From Methanofastidiosum sp. (lineage in GTDB: Archaea; Methanobacteriota_B; Thermococci; Methanofastidiosales; Methanofastidiosaceae): 64,000 bases of DNA. Each line of letters opens with the position of its first letter. The first letter of the stretch is position 1. The notes beneath the pieces were generated by a model. It had not been told where the DNA came from. It saw only the letters and a program-made list of their open reading frames with translations, and did not search any database. Where the stretch lies: contig JABLXD010000003.1 of the NCBI GenBank assembly GCA_013178285.1, positions 1 through 64,000 on the forward strand. Direction: 5' to 3'. Below, in pieces: positions 1 to 8,277 of the stretch. A program made the position numbers and the translations under genes.

Positions 1-1
1 G

Positions 2-667
2 TTAAATGATGGGAATCTATACCTCTCAAAGGAACCTTCTAATCTTTTACCTTTTGAAGCCTTTAGAGAACTCATCTATATAGGCTACAAAGGAACCCTT
101 ATATCAAGAAATGAAAAAGATAACTTTGATTTTGAAGATGTAGACTTTGACTATTTCTGGCTGTCTGAACGAAATGGTCCCAACACAGTTTCACCAAATA
201 TAGGAACTATGGGCGATTTTGTATCAAAACTAAAAAATAAAAATGTCATAATGATTGATAGCATTGATCACCTTATTGCCAAAAACGGATTTAACGAGGT
301 GTATAATTTTATAAGTGAGCTTAGGGAAACAGCCTACTTTAGTAACAATATCATAATTCTTTCAGTTGATAAAGACACAGTTGATCAAAGACACCTAAAG
401 CTTTTAGAAAAGGAATCAAAGCCTATACTCTTGAAATCAATGGATATTTTAAACAACAGGATGCTTGACATGATAAAATATATTGCTAATCAGAATAAGT
501 TGGGTATCAATCCTTCTTACTCTAGTCTGGGGAAAGAGCTAGCAATGACAAGACCAACTGTTAGAAAGAATGTTAGATTCCTTGAAACAAATAAGCATGT
601 TATAGTACACAGAAAAGGCAGAAACAAGAAACTTGAGATTACAGAGAAGGGTAAAAAATTACTTTGA
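2..667 (+). CDS. DUF835-domain protein with C-terminal winged helix (5' partial)
   Basis: The reading frame is open from base 2 through the left edge, so the protein is truncated at its N-terminus; 221 residues are visible. The first ~150 resemble DUF835, an archaeal domain of unknown biochemistry with alternating strands and helices; visible pieces include 'NLYLSKEPSNLLPFEAFREL', 'YFWLSERNGPNTVSP' and 'IILSVDKDTVD'. The last ~65 residues look like a winged-helix DNA-binding domain ('YSSLGKELAMTRPTVRKN', then a basic wing 'VHRKGRNKKLEITEKG'). I infer a transcriptional regulator or signal-responsive protein. The internal ATG at 209 is not the real start, because DUF835-like sequence continues upstream of it. 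Confidence 0.75.
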   Translation, partial: LNDGNLYLSKEPSNLLPFEAFRELIYIGYKGTLISRNEKDNFDFEDVDFDYFWLSERNGPNTVSPNIGTMGDFVSKLKNKNVIMIDSIDHLIAKNGFNEVYNFISELRETAYFSNNIIILSVDKDTVDQRHLKLLEKESKPILLKSMDILNNRMLDMIKYIANQNKLGINPSYSSLGKELAMTRPTVRKNVRFLETNKHVIVHRKGRNKKLEITEKGKKLL

Positions 668-753
668 TACATAACGCTTATATTTTTTCTATCTCTTTAT
701 TCAATAATAGAAACTCTTATATTTGATTTTCAAAATTACCTTCTGTGATAAAA

Positions 754-1515
754 ATGAGAAGGAAAACAGTTTCCGTACTAATTTTATTGGCACTATCCTT
801 AAGTTTTGTACCAGGGGTAATAGCAGAGAGTAAAGTCGCTGTTGTTGCAAACTCTATTGACATCGGGATGAATCCTGACCTTATTCCACTACTTAGGAAG
901 AACAATCTGATGGTGGATTACTTTGGATTACAAGATAGTGGGTATGCTGCTTATGATTATGTCATAATTCTTGGGGGGCCCGACTCTGAAGAGCATACAG
1001 GCGATCTTTCTAAGAGAATACTTTCAGAAACTGACCAGAACGCTCTTAGAAATGGCGACCACAAAATATTCTACGAAACAAGTGACTTCTTTAAGATGAA
1101 ACAGAAGGTGTTTGTTCTTGCAGGCTCTGACAGAGACTATACAAAAGTTGCTGTCGACCAGTATGCCTCTCAGGTTATATCTAAAATAACAAATCAGCCG
1201 ATTACAACTGCAACATACAAGACCCTGACGGCCTCACAACTAAAACAGTTGATTGATAGCAAAGAAGATATTTATCTTATAGATGTCAGAACTGAAGAGC
1301 AGTTTGCCGAAAGTCACATACCAAATGCAGTCAATATTCCTTACAACAAGCTTGGGGTAATGATTACTCAGATACCAAAGGACAAAAAAGTTGTTTTATA
1401 CTGCAACACAGGCCAGAAATCTGTAAGTGGAGCACAGTTCTTGGTAGATAGAAACTTTAACAATGTTTACGCAGTGACAGATGGCTACTCAGTCTACTAC
1501 AATCTTGCAAAATAA
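754..1515 (+). CDS. Secreted protein with C-terminal rhodanese domain
   Basis: The 253-residue protein begins with a signal peptide (residues 1-24, ending 'GVIA'). Residues ~26-145 form a domain with 'VIILGGPDSEEHTG' and 'KVFVLAGSDRDYT', similar to domains found in archaeal surface proteins. Residues ~150-253 are a rhodanese domain with 'YLIDVRTEEQF', 'HIPNAVNIPY' and the catalytic loop 'YCNTGQKS', Cys about 217. It probably handles sulfane sulfur or a thiol modification outside the cell; the substrate is unknown. ATG 754 is preferred over GTG 745, which would add only three residues before the basic n-region. It is convergent with the L16/L10e gene across an A/T-rich gap. Confidence 0.8.
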   Translation: MRRKTVSVLILLALSLSFVPGVIAESKVAVVANSIDIGMNPDLIPLLRKNNLMVDYFGLQDSGYAAYDYVIILGGPDSEEHTGDLSKRILSETDQNALRNGDHKIFYETSDFFKMKQKVFVLAGSDRDYTKVAVDQYASQVISKITNQPITTATYKTLTASQLKQLIDSKEDIYLIDVRTEEQFAESHIPNAVNIPYNKLGVMITQIPKDKKVVLYCNTGQKSVSGAQFLVDRNFNNVYAVTDGYSVYYNLAK

Positions 1516-1561
1516 ATATTAAATTTAATTTTAAAATTTTTAATTAAAAAAGTATAAAAAA

Positions 1562-2074
1562 TTAGTTACTTCTTTCTTGGACATCTATCTTTACGGTAGT
1601 TGGGAGTTTCATTGCTGCTTTTTTCAAAGCTATTCTTGCTGCTTCAATCCCTTCTTTCTCTACCCAAACAGACATGATTCTCTGTCCAGAGCCGACTCTA
1701 GCAGCTGTACCGATAGGCTTTCCAAATGAAAGTCTCATTCCGTTACCATATCTATCTGCTTTTTTACCAGATGCCATTGCGTTTTCTCTAATGATCTGGA
1801 AGGGTATCGTCCTAATCTTGTAGTGGAAGGCTGCTTTTCCAAGTGCCTTCATTAGGTATCTGTTTGCAGCAATCCTTGATGCTTCCATGGCATTTGTCCT
1901 TATCTGGCAAGCATTTTTTGATTCAAGATATACCTCATAAGGGAACTTACTTCCAAGTTCTCCCATATCAAAGTGAACTACCTTAATCCCGGGAACTGCC
2001 CTTACATATTCTCTTCTTGTGTAATTCGGCCTATTTACCATTCTGTCAATTCTTGATGGTCTAAGTCCTGCCAT
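1562..2074 (-). CDS. rpl10e: 50S ribosomal protein L16 (archaeal L10e)
   Basis: The 170-residue protein has the archaeal L10e/L16 signature throughout: start 'MAGLRPSRIDRM', 'YTRREYVRAVPG', 'RYGNGMRLSFGKPIGTAARV' and a basic C-terminal region. It sits near the peptidyl-transferase centre and tRNA elbow site of the large subunit. The start is ATG 2074, because AAGGTGATT upstream is a strong Shine-Dalgarno sequence five bases before it; GTG 2083 lies inside that element. It is transcribed alone, divergently from the AIR-synthase-like gene. Confidence 0.97.
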   Translation of the reverse strand: MAGLRPSRIDRMVNRPNYTRREYVRAVPGIKVVHFDMGELGSKFPYEVYLESKNACQIRTNAMEASRIAANRYLMKALGKAAFHYKIRTIPFQIIRENAMASGKKADRYGNGMRLSFGKPIGTAARVGSGQRIMSVWVEKEGIEAARIALKKAAMKLPTTVKIDVQERSN

Positions 2075-2169
2075 AATAATCACCTTAATGACTGTAGAGC
2101 ACCTTTCCTAACGCAGTTTATAAGGCTTTCTAAGTGTAACCTTTTTAAAACAAATTGCAAAGAGGCTTC

Positions 2170-3147
2170 ATGAGATTCTTACCCGATGGCAAGGTAGATG
2201 GTTCCATACTTTCAAAGAAGGTATTTCCATACCTTGGCAGCGTGCAGAAAGAGGTCATTGTAGGTCCAAACGTTGGGATAGATGCCGCTGTAATTGATAT
2301 TTCAAAGCTCCCTGGAAGAATGGTCGTCTCTCAGGACCCTATAACTGGAGCTGGTAAAAACGCAGGTTTTCACGTAGTAAATGTCTGTGCAAACGATGTT
2401 GCTTCAATGGGGGCAAAGCCCATGTTTTTCCTTTCCACTATAATCATGCCAAAGGGTACGACCGATGATGAGTTAGAAAAAATATCTAAAGATATAGAGA
2501 GGGCAGCAAAGGAGATCGGCATATCCATTGTTGGCGGTCACACAGAGATCTCCTCAAAGGTATCGGATCTTATTCTTTCAGGAACTATGATTGGATTTAC
2601 CGATAGGTATGTTTCGACAAGCGGCGCAAGAGAGGGTGACGACATTCTGCTTACAAAAGGTGCGGGCATTGAAGGCACAGCAATACTGGCAGATTCAAAA
2701 AGTGAGTTTCTCTCCAAACACCTCGATGAAAGTCTTTTAGAAAATGCAAAGGAATTATTAAATCAAATTTCTGTAGTAAAAGAAGCTTTAATTGCTTCAT
2801 CTCTTGGGGCAGTTGCCATGCACGACCCAACAGAGGGCGGTGTTATCGGAGGATTACACGAGATAGCAGACGCTTCAAATAAGGGATTTGAATTCTACCC
2901 TGATAGAGTAAATCTATATCCTGAAACTAAATCGATATGCGACATCTTAAAGATTAATCCTTTTGGATTGATATCTTCTGGTGCCCTCATGATAATCTCC
3001 CCTAAAGAGAGAACAGAAGAGATAATAGCCGCTTTAGAAAAGGAGAATATTAAATCAAGCACCATTGGTAAGATTACAAAGGAAGAAAGAAGTCACGAAA
3101 GAATACATCAAGATGAACTTTGGCGCATTCTAGATACTAACCTTTAA
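2170..3147 (+). CDS. AIR synthase / HypE-related ATP-binding protein
   Basis: This 325-residue protein belongs to the PurM/HypE/SelD/ThiL superfamily. An N-terminal half binds substrate and ATP ('GPNVGIDAAVIDI', 'SQDPITGAGKNAGFHVVNVC', 'ANDVASMGAKP'), and a C-terminal AIRS_C half contains 'GAREGDDILLTKGAGIEGTA' and 'MHDPTEGGVIGGLHEIA'. The layout is closest to archaeal AIR-synthase-related/HypE-like proteins. True HypE ends in a short cysteine-containing tail that accepts carbamoyl; this protein ends without a cysteine, so hydrogenase-cyanide chemistry is unlikely. It may phosphorylate or dehydrate a small molecule. ATG 2170 fits the family start better than TTG 2155. Confidence 0.8.
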   Translation: MRFLPDGKVDGSILSKKVFPYLGSVQKEVIVGPNVGIDAAVIDISKLPGRMVVSQDPITGAGKNAGFHVVNVCANDVASMGAKPMFFLSTIIMPKGTTDDELEKISKDIERAAKEIGISIVGGHTEISSKVSDLILSGTMIGFTDRYVSTSGAREGDDILLTKGAGIEGTAILADSKSEFLSKHLDESLLENAKELLNQISVVKEALIASSLGAVAMHDPTEGGVIGGLHEIADASNKGFEFYPDRVNLYPETKSICDILKINPFGLISSGALMIISPKERTEEIIAALEKENIKSSTIGKITKEERSHERIHQDELWRILDTNL

Positions 3148-3181
3148 ATACTATTTTTTGCTACCTTCATAGGTGTAGCAG

Positions 3182-3856
3182 ATGGGTATTGAAGACCTAG
3201 AAAAAAATGATAGAGTTATTTCTTTTAAGCAAAATTTGGCTATACAAGAACTTGTTGATGAACTTCGAGATAAGAATACCGACCCGATAAAATTCAGGAA
3301 AGGTTTGAACAAGCTTGGGAGATATATGGGATACGAGTTATCAAAGACCTTTGACTATGAGGTAATTGATGTAGAAACTCCAGTTTGCCCAACAAAGGGT
3401 ATTAGGATATCGGACAAGGATAATCTAGTCATGATAAACATCCTAAGAGCAGCGATTCCTTTCATTGAAGGATTTTACAAGGTATTCCCAAAGGCAAGAG
3501 CTGGGATTATAAGTGCATGGAGGGGACCAGCACCGGAATCAATAATATCCGTTGAGTATGTAAAAGTTCCAAAAACAACTAAAAATGATATTATTATGAT
3601 AGGAGACCCAATGCTTGCAACAGGTCATACAATTTCAAGGATTATTGACGAGGTAAAGAGTAGGGGAGAATTCAAGAGGATCATCGTCGTCGCAGTGATA
3701 AGCGCCCCAGAAGGGATAAGAGAGATACTTGCAAAGCATAAGGATGTTGAAGTTGTCACAGCTGTAATAGATGAAAAACTCAATGAGAAGAACTACATCG
3801 TTCCAGGTCTTGGAGACGCTGGGGACAGATGCTTTGGAGAGCCAATTAAAAAATAA
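3182..3856 (+). CDS. upp: Uracil phosphoribosyltransferase
   Basis: The 224-residue enzyme converts uracil and PRPP to UMP in pyrimidine salvage. The PRPP-binding loop reads 'IMIGDPMLATGHT', and the uracil-binding tail 'YIVPGLGDAGDRCFG' is diagnostic for UPRT. Other family blocks are 'ILRAAIPFIEGF' and 'ISAWRGPAPES'. The gene starts 34 bases after the AIR-synthase-like gene and converges on apt, so nucleobase salvage genes are grouped here. Confidence 0.95.
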   Translation: MGIEDLEKNDRVISFKQNLAIQELVDELRDKNTDPIKFRKGLNKLGRYMGYELSKTFDYEVIDVETPVCPTKGIRISDKDNLVMINILRAAIPFIEGFYKVFPKARAGIISAWRGPAPESIISVEYVKVPKTTKNDIIMIGDPMLATGHTISRIIDEVKSRGEFKRIIVVAVISAPEGIREILAKHKDVEVVTAVIDEKLNEKNYIVPGLGDAGDRCFGEPIKK

Positions 3857-3895
3857 TTATATTTAATTTTTATATTTAATAAAAAAAATATTTTT

Positions 3896-4432
3896 TTATT
3901 CACCTTCAAAATCTACGATAGTGAAAACACCGTAGTCTTCTAGCCTCCTCATACCACCAAGTTCAGGAAGGCCTACTATGAAGGCAGTTTCAACAACATT
4001 TCCTCCAAGTTTTTCTATGAGTTTGCAAGCTGCCAATGCAGTTCCACCCGTTGCTATTAGGTCATCAACTAATAGTACATTATCTCCTTTCATTATAGCA
4101 TCAAGGTGGACTTCAATTGAGTCCTTTCCATATTCAAGCTCATACTCATGATTTTCAGTTTTATGAGGTAGTTTACCTTTTTTTCTAATTAAGACAAAAC
4201 CGGCACCAAGTTTATAGGCAACTGCCCCACCAAGTATGAATCCCCTAGCTTCAACACCTGCTACAAGATTAATCTTTTTATCTTTGTACTTCTCATAGAT
4301 TATATCTACTGTGTCTTTTAGTCCGTCTTTATCTTTCAATAAAGTCGTGATGTCTCTGAACATCACACCTTGTTTTGGGAAATCTGGTATCGTTCTTATC
4401 TTATTTCTTATGCTATCTATCCTCTTATCCGT
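3896..4432 (-). CDS. apt: Adenine phosphoribosyltransferase with no canonical start at the family N-terminus
   Basis: Apt makes AMP from adenine and PRPP. The PRPP loop is 'VLLVDDLIATGGTA', and 'VAGVEARGFILGGAVA' is also typical. The conserved N-terminal block 'IRTIPDFPKQGVMFRDITT' is fully encoded but lies upstream of the first GTG (4366) and ATG (4363). No ATG, GTG or TTG occurs in frame between it and the stop of the upstream MTA phosphorylase gene. Candidate initiators are ACG 4432, four bases after the Shine-Dalgarno GGTGA, and ATA 4420 or 4411. The outer boundary given uses ACG 4432. If initiation were at 4366 the enzyme would lose its first conserved segment. The gene follows the MTA phosphorylase gene, which yields adenine. 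Confidence 0.85.
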   Translation of the reverse strand, partial: TDKRIDSIRNKIRTIPDFPKQGVMFRDITTLLKDKDGLKDTVDIIYEKYKDKKINLVAGVEARGFILGGAVAYKLGAGFVLIRKKGKLPHKTENHEYELEYGKDSIEVHLDAIMKGDNVLLVDDLIATGGTALAACKLIEKLGGNVVETAFIVGLPELGGMRRLEDYGVFTIVDFEGE

Positions 4433-4443
4433 GCAATCACCTT

Positions 4444-5181
4444 CTATATTTTTGGAATAGTTTCAACTATTAGTTTCTTTACATTCTCAGAATTTTTCTT
4501 ATATATTTCAAGTACCATCTCAAAAGTTACAGGCTCTTCATTTTCCTTCCAGCAGTCATAGTCTGTTGACATGGCTACAGTGGCATATTCCATTTCAAGC
4601 TCTTTTGCAAGAAATACCTCCGGAACAGTCGACATATTTATTACATCTGCACCAAACATTCTAAACATATGGGACTCAGCCCTAGTTGAAAACCTTGGGC
4701 CCTCTATTGTTATAACAGTTCCTTTTGGATGATATTTTAAATCAAGCTTTTTGGCACTGTCTATTATTAGACCCCTTAAGTTCTCAGAAAACGGGTCGGC
4801 AGTCGGTGTGTGTATTACCTTTTCTTCATGAAAAAAAGTATACTCTCTTTTTTTTGTAAAGTCTATGACCTGATCTGGAAAAACAAGGTGGCCTGGATGA
4901 ATTTCTTCTCTTAGAGATCCAACGGCTGTCGTTGCTAGTATATGGGTACAGCCAATATTTTTTAATGCTAATATATTTGCCCGGTAATTGACTCCTGATG
5001 GGTAAATCGAATGATCTCGCCCATGCCTTGCTAGTATTACTACATCCTTCCCGTTTATTCTCCCCGTCATAAAGGAACTTGAAGGATTCCCATATTTTGT
5101 GGTCATGTATACTTCTTCATAATCTTTCAAAAGTTTTGGATCGTCAAGACCGCTTCCGCCTATAATGCCTATTTTTGTCAT
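4444..5181 (-). CDS. mtnP: S-methyl-5'-thioadenosine phosphorylase
   Basis: This 245-residue member of the PNP/MTAP family splits methylthioadenosine (or a related purine nucleoside) with phosphate, giving adenine and methylthioribose-1-phosphate. Signature blocks are 'IGIIGGSGLDDP', 'LARHGRDHSIYPSGVNYRAN', 'TIEGPRFSTRAE', 'INMSTVPEVFLAKELE' and 'STDYDCWKENEEPVT'. The last two resemble eukaryotic MTAP rather than guanosine/inosine PNP. ATG 5181 has GTGATTAG just upstream, so the in-frame GTG 5190 is part of the ribosome-binding site. The next gene downstream is apt, which would recycle the adenine, so the pair forms a methionine/adenine salvage unit. Confidence 0.93.
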   Translation of the reverse strand: MTKIGIIGGSGLDDPKLLKDYEEVYMTTKYGNPSSSFMTGRINGKDVVILARHGRDHSIYPSGVNYRANILALKNIGCTHILATTAVGSLREEIHPGHLVFPDQVIDFTKKREYTFFHEEKVIHTPTADPFSENLRGLIIDSAKKLDLKYHPKGTVITIEGPRFSTRAESHMFRMFGADVINMSTVPEVFLAKELEMEYATVAMSTDYDCWKENEEPVTFEMVLEIYKKNSENVKKLIVETIPKI

Positions 5182-5266
5182 ACTAATCACTAACTCAAAT
5201 ATTGGATAATTTTATAAAATTTGTTACATGGAAAAATATTTAAGGTTTAATATAATCTTCTGCTCT

Positions 5267-6289
5267 ATGAAGAAAGAAGAGCTATTAAGTAAAGAAATTG
5301 AACATATTGATATTAAAAGTTTTGATTCAAGAGAGATAATTGAAGCTTTTTCAAAGATGGCATTCCAAGCTAAAAACCTTGCAAGAGCCTCATATATACT
5401 TGAAAAAATGACAGAGGACAAGGACTGCTCAATCATACTTTGTCTTGCCGGGTCTATCTTTAGTGCAGGCCTAAAAAAAGTAGTATACGATATGGTTAAG
5501 CACAATATGGTGGATGCAATTGTATCTACTGGCGCTATAATTGTTGATCAGGAATTCTTTGAGGCTTTAGGATTTAAGCACTATCAGGGAACCCCATTCA
5601 TTGACGATGAAATGCTAAGGCAGCAGAGCATTGATAGGATATATGACACCTATATCGATGAAGATGAACTTAGGGTCTGCGACATGACTATCGCTGAAAT
5701 AGCAGATTCTCTTGAACCAGGGCCTTACTCTTCGAGAGAATTCATCATGGCGATGGGAAAGTACCTCCATGAACATGAATCAAAAGTTGATGACTCAATA
5801 GTTCTTGAGGCATATAAGAAGGGAGTTCCAATATTTGTTCCTGCATTTTCTGACTGTAGTGCTGGATTTGGTCTAGTATACCATCAGAACGCTAGAGGCA
5901 ACAAACCAAAAGTTTCAATTGACAGTGCTAAGGATTTCTTTGAACTTACGAAGATTAAGATTGCTTCAAAAGACACAGGTCTTTTTATGATTGGTGGAGG
6001 AGTTCCAAAAAATTTTGCTCAGGATGTTCCGGTAGCAGCAGATATCCTTGGAAAAGAAGTCAACATGCATAAGTACGCTATTCAGATAACTGTAGCCGAT
6101 GAGAGGGACGGAGCGCTCTCAGGATCGACGCTAAAAGAAGCACATTCTTGGGGAAAAGTCGAGAGTGGCAGTGAACAGATGGTCTATGCCGAAGCCACAG
6201 TAGCCATGCCATTGATTGTAAGCTATGCCTATCACAAGGGTGGCTGGAAGAAGAGAAAGGAAAACAGATTCAACGATCTTTTAAAATAA
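5267..6289 (+). CDS. dys: Deoxyhypusine synthase
   Basis: The 340-residue enzyme transfers the aminobutyl group of spermidine to a lysine of aIF5A, the first step of hypusine formation. Recognisable blocks are 'CLAGSIFSAGLKKVVYDMV', 'IVSTGAIIVDQEF', 'MIGGGVPKNFAQD', and 'SGSTLKEAHSWGKV' carrying the catalytic lysine. ATG 5267 is preferred over ATG 5228, because the extra 13 residues are hydrophobic and overlap a TATA-like ATATTTAA. It is divergent from mtnP. No aIF5A gene lies in this window. Confidence 0.93.
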   Translation: MKKEELLSKEIEHIDIKSFDSREIIEAFSKMAFQAKNLARASYILEKMTEDKDCSIILCLAGSIFSAGLKKVVYDMVKHNMVDAIVSTGAIIVDQEFFEALGFKHYQGTPFIDDEMLRQQSIDRIYDTYIDEDELRVCDMTIAEIADSLEPGPYSSREFIMAMGKYLHEHESKVDDSIVLEAYKKGVPIFVPAFSDCSAGFGLVYHQNARGNKPKVSIDSAKDFFELTKIKIASKDTGLFMIGGGVPKNFAQDVPVAADILGKEVNMHKYAIQITVADERDGALSGSTLKEAHSWGKVESGSEQMVYAEATVAMPLIVSYAYHKGGWKKRKENRFNDLLK

Positions 6290-6347
6290 ATTTTTTAATT
6301 AACTTTTTATAAAATTATTTAGAAAAGAATTAGTTTATAAAAATTTA

Positions 6348-6764
6348 TTATTTTTTCTGAAGAATTTCGTCAGCTTGTCTCTCTATTTCATTCATTCGTG
6401 CGTTGATATTCTGGAGTGTTGCTTCGTTTTGGCCTAAGTTTTTTTCCACTTCCTTTAAAGTTTCGTCTAGCTTTGCAATTGTTTCCTCAATACCTCTTTC
6501 CATAGTTACATCTCTTGCAAGAGTAGTTATTACGGTATTTGTGTCAGTAACTGTTCCTTTTACAAAATTCCCTGCACCTATAGGTATAAGGATTTCATTT
6601 CCTTGCTTTACTCCTTTTAGGCCTTCTAGAGTTATCTTTGAAAGAGCTAGTTCATTTCTGTGGGAAGATAGCAGAGACAAGTTGTTTGATATTAATTTTG
6701 ACTGCTCATTTAGGTAGTTTAGTTCTGCACTAAGCTTCCTTATGGCTTCTTCCTCGCCTACCAT
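6348..6764 (-). CDS. pfdA: Prefoldin subunit alpha
   Basis: The 138-residue protein has two long coiled-coil helices (about 1-45 and 85-138) flanking a beta-hairpin segment with 'GNEILIPIGAGNFVKGTV', the layout of prefoldin alpha. With the beta subunit it forms a hexameric jellyfish-shaped chaperone that captures unfolded proteins for the thermosome. It is the last gene of the ribosomal operon: its ATG directly follows the stop codon of L18a. In many archaea ftsY follows here; in this genome deoxyhypusine synthase lies downstream instead. Confidence 0.94.
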   Translation of the reverse strand: MVGEEEAIRKLSAELNYLNEQSKLISNNLSLLSSHRNELALSKITLEGLKGVKQGNEILIPIGAGNFVKGTVTDTNTVITTLARDVTMERGIEETIAKLDETLKEVEKNLGQNEATLQNINARMNEIERQADEILQKK

Positions 6765-6956
6765 TTACATATCTCCTTTTTTTTCTACTATGCTCTTTAT
6801 CTCGATGTTTCTTCTTTTACATCCATAGATTGAGCCATATTTAGAATAGATGTCCTCTACAACATCTTCTTCCTTTACACCATTAAAATCTTTAACAAAA
6901 TGTTTTGTGCTGTTTTTTAGTTTGATAATACCTTCAACTGTATAGGTTTTCATCAT
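6765..6956 (-). CDS. rpl18a: 50S ribosomal protein L18Ae (LX)
   Basis: This small protein of about 63 residues has the LX/L18a pattern: 'YTVEGIIKLKN', 'FVKDFNGVKEEDVVEDIYSK' and a C-terminal 'CKRRNIEI' strand. It belongs to the large subunit. The start is ATG 6956 or the adjacent ATG 6953; GAGGTGG lies five bases upstream, and the GTG at 6965 is within it. It is sandwiched between aIF6 and prefoldin alpha, the conserved archaeal order, with almost no intergenic space. Confidence 0.93.
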   Translation of the reverse strand: MMKTYTVEGIIKLKNSTKHFVKDFNGVKEEDVVEDIYSKYGSIYGCKRRNIEIKSIVEKKGDM

Positions 6957-6966
6957 AAAGTCCACC

Positions 6967-7620
6967 TCATACGCCCATTATATCTTCAACATAACTTAAT
7001 TCTACGCCTGTTGTTGTTTCACCAACAATAGCCCCTTTGTCATTTACTACCATACAGGCCCCAATATAGGAAACTCCCCTGTTCAAAGTTGACATTCGCA
7101 CATCAACCTTCAAAAGGTCTTTAATAAGGGAAATGTCATCTTCTTTTGCTTCTTTGTGAACAATACATCCAAAGTTATTTGTTCTTGCAACGCTACCCAC
7201 ATATTTGTGATTTCCCAATGAAGATATAGCCGTTTCAACACCAAGTACATCTTCAATTAGCTTCTGCTCTTTTGACAATATTGGGCTTATTATGGCCCCT
7301 TTGTCATTAGATAGGATAAGATTTCCAACTGCCGTTTCCTTTGTATCAAGGATGCAGTTGTTTATTTTCTTATCTTCAATTAATTGAAGCTCTTCATCTT
7401 CGATTACATATGGAAGTATAATCCCATTATTATTGCCCGCAATGTAAATGCCTGCTAGATCAGTTGCGGCAACTGTGCTTAATATAAGTTCAGTTCCAAG
7501 AGCTTCCTCTATATTTTTCGCATGCTCTCCAATATCTTCCCTTACGATAGTTATATTGTTATTAGTAAAACTGAATATACCAACAAACGGATTGCCACTG
7601 AACTTCAACTGTCTTATCAT
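6967..7620 (-). CDS. eif6: Translation initiation factor 6 (aIF6)
   Basis: The 217-residue protein is built from five repeated pentein units, visible as recurring blocks such as 'NPFVGIFSFTNNN', 'DLAGIYIAGNNNGIILP', 'VGNLILSNDKGAIISP', 'VGSVARTNNFGCIVH' and 'IGACMVVNDKGAIVGE'. aIF6 binds the large subunit and prevents premature joining with the small subunit. It is cotranscribed with L39e, L31e, L18a and prefoldin alpha. The SBDS gene at 43451, whose eukaryotic homologue helps release eIF6, is elsewhere in the same window. Confidence 0.96.
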   Translation of the reverse strand: MIRQLKFSGNPFVGIFSFTNNNITIVREDIGEHAKNIEEALGTELILSTVAATDLAGIYIAGNNNGIILPYVIEDEELQLIEDKKINNCILDTKETAVGNLILSNDKGAIISPILSKEQKLIEDVLGVETAISSLGNHKYVGSVARTNNFGCIVHKEAKEDDISLIKDLLKVDVRMSTLNRGVSYIGACMVVNDKGAIVGETTTGVELSYVEDIMGV

Positions 7621-7625
7621 TAACT

Positions 7626-7901
7626 TTACTCCGCAAGATACGCAGTAACAACATCTCTCTTTTCTTCTTCTCCTTCTTCGCCCTTTACTATTCTAATTTT
7701 AATTTTTGAAGGAGAACTCTCAATGCCATTTTCCCAGAGTTTTTCATTCAATGCTTTGTCAATTTTAACATTCTCACATTTTGAATGCTTTATTACAAAC
7801 TCTCTCAAGGCCCTTGTTGCTCTTGCAGCTCTCTGTGTTCTTGGGGCTTCTTTAACTTTCCTTAAGGGTACTACATACATTCTCTCTTCGTTGTTGTCCA
7901 T
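7626..7901 (-). CDS. rpl31e: 50S ribosomal protein L31e
   Basis: This 91-residue protein matches L31e: 'RMYVVPLRKVKEAPRTQRA', 'AARATRALREFVIKH', 'NVKIDKALNEKLWENGIE' and a C-terminal strand. It lies near the exit tunnel of the large subunit. The start is ATG 7901, five bases after GAGGTGA; the in-frame GTG 7910 lies inside this ribosome-binding site. It follows L39e by 11 bases in the operon. Confidence 0.96.
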   Translation of the reverse strand: MDNNEERMYVVPLRKVKEAPRTQRAARATRALREFVIKHSKCENVKIDKALNEKLWENGIESSPSKIKIRIVKGEEGEEEKRDVVTAYLAE

Positions 7902-7912
7902 TGTTCTCACCT

Positions 7913-8068
7913 CTACTTCTTAAGAGAAGTTCTTCGCCAATTTCTTCTTTTTGGATGTGATCTAATTTTTAATTTAGTTTTGGCCCATACCCAAACAGGG
8001 ACTCTTCTGTTTTGGCTCATGGCCTTACCCAGTCTCTTCTTTTTTCCGAGTCCTTTGTTTCTAGACAT
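7913..8068 (-). CDS. rpl39e: 50S ribosomal protein L39e
   Basis: A 51-residue, very basic protein is encoded: '[20 protein letters not shown]', then '[12 protein letters not shown]' and '[14 protein letters not shown]', the classic L39e sequence that lines the polypeptide exit tunnel. It is below usual ORF length limits and easy to miss. GGAGGA precedes the ATG by five bases. It is the first gene of the minus-strand operon L39e-L31e-aIF6-L18a-pfdA, with a TATA-like element at 8101-8111. Confidence 0.97.
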   Translation of the reverse strand: MSRNKGLGKKKRLGKAMSQNRRVPVWVWAKTKLKIRSHPKRRNWRRTSLKK

Positions 8069-8100
8069 GATAATCCTCCGATAATAGCGAGTTTATTAGG

Positions 8101-8111
8101 CTTTTAAATAT
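8101..8111 (-). promoter_or_regulatory. TATA-like box of the L39e ribosomal operon
   Basis: On the minus strand this reads ATATTTAAAAG. It is centred about 38 bases before the L39e ATG, so transcription would start near 8081, just ahead of the GGAGGA ribosome-binding site. Inferred from position and sequence only. Confidence 0.5.
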
Positions 8112-8277
8112 CTATTTATATGTCTTTTGTTTATGTTCTAAAAACTTGCAATCTCTTTAAAAAACTTTCAATTGAAGTATTCTCAAAAAAATTTAATCTA
8201 GAAAATTGTAAATATAAAAAATAAAAGGACTTTTCCTATTAACTTACTAGAAATAACCTTTTACTAAAAAACTCTAC

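Noticed and set aside
2170-3147. HypE hydrogenase maturation protein
   Set aside because: The overall fold matches, but the C-terminal cysteine needed for thiocarbamate chemistry is lacking, so a specific hypE symbol is not justified.
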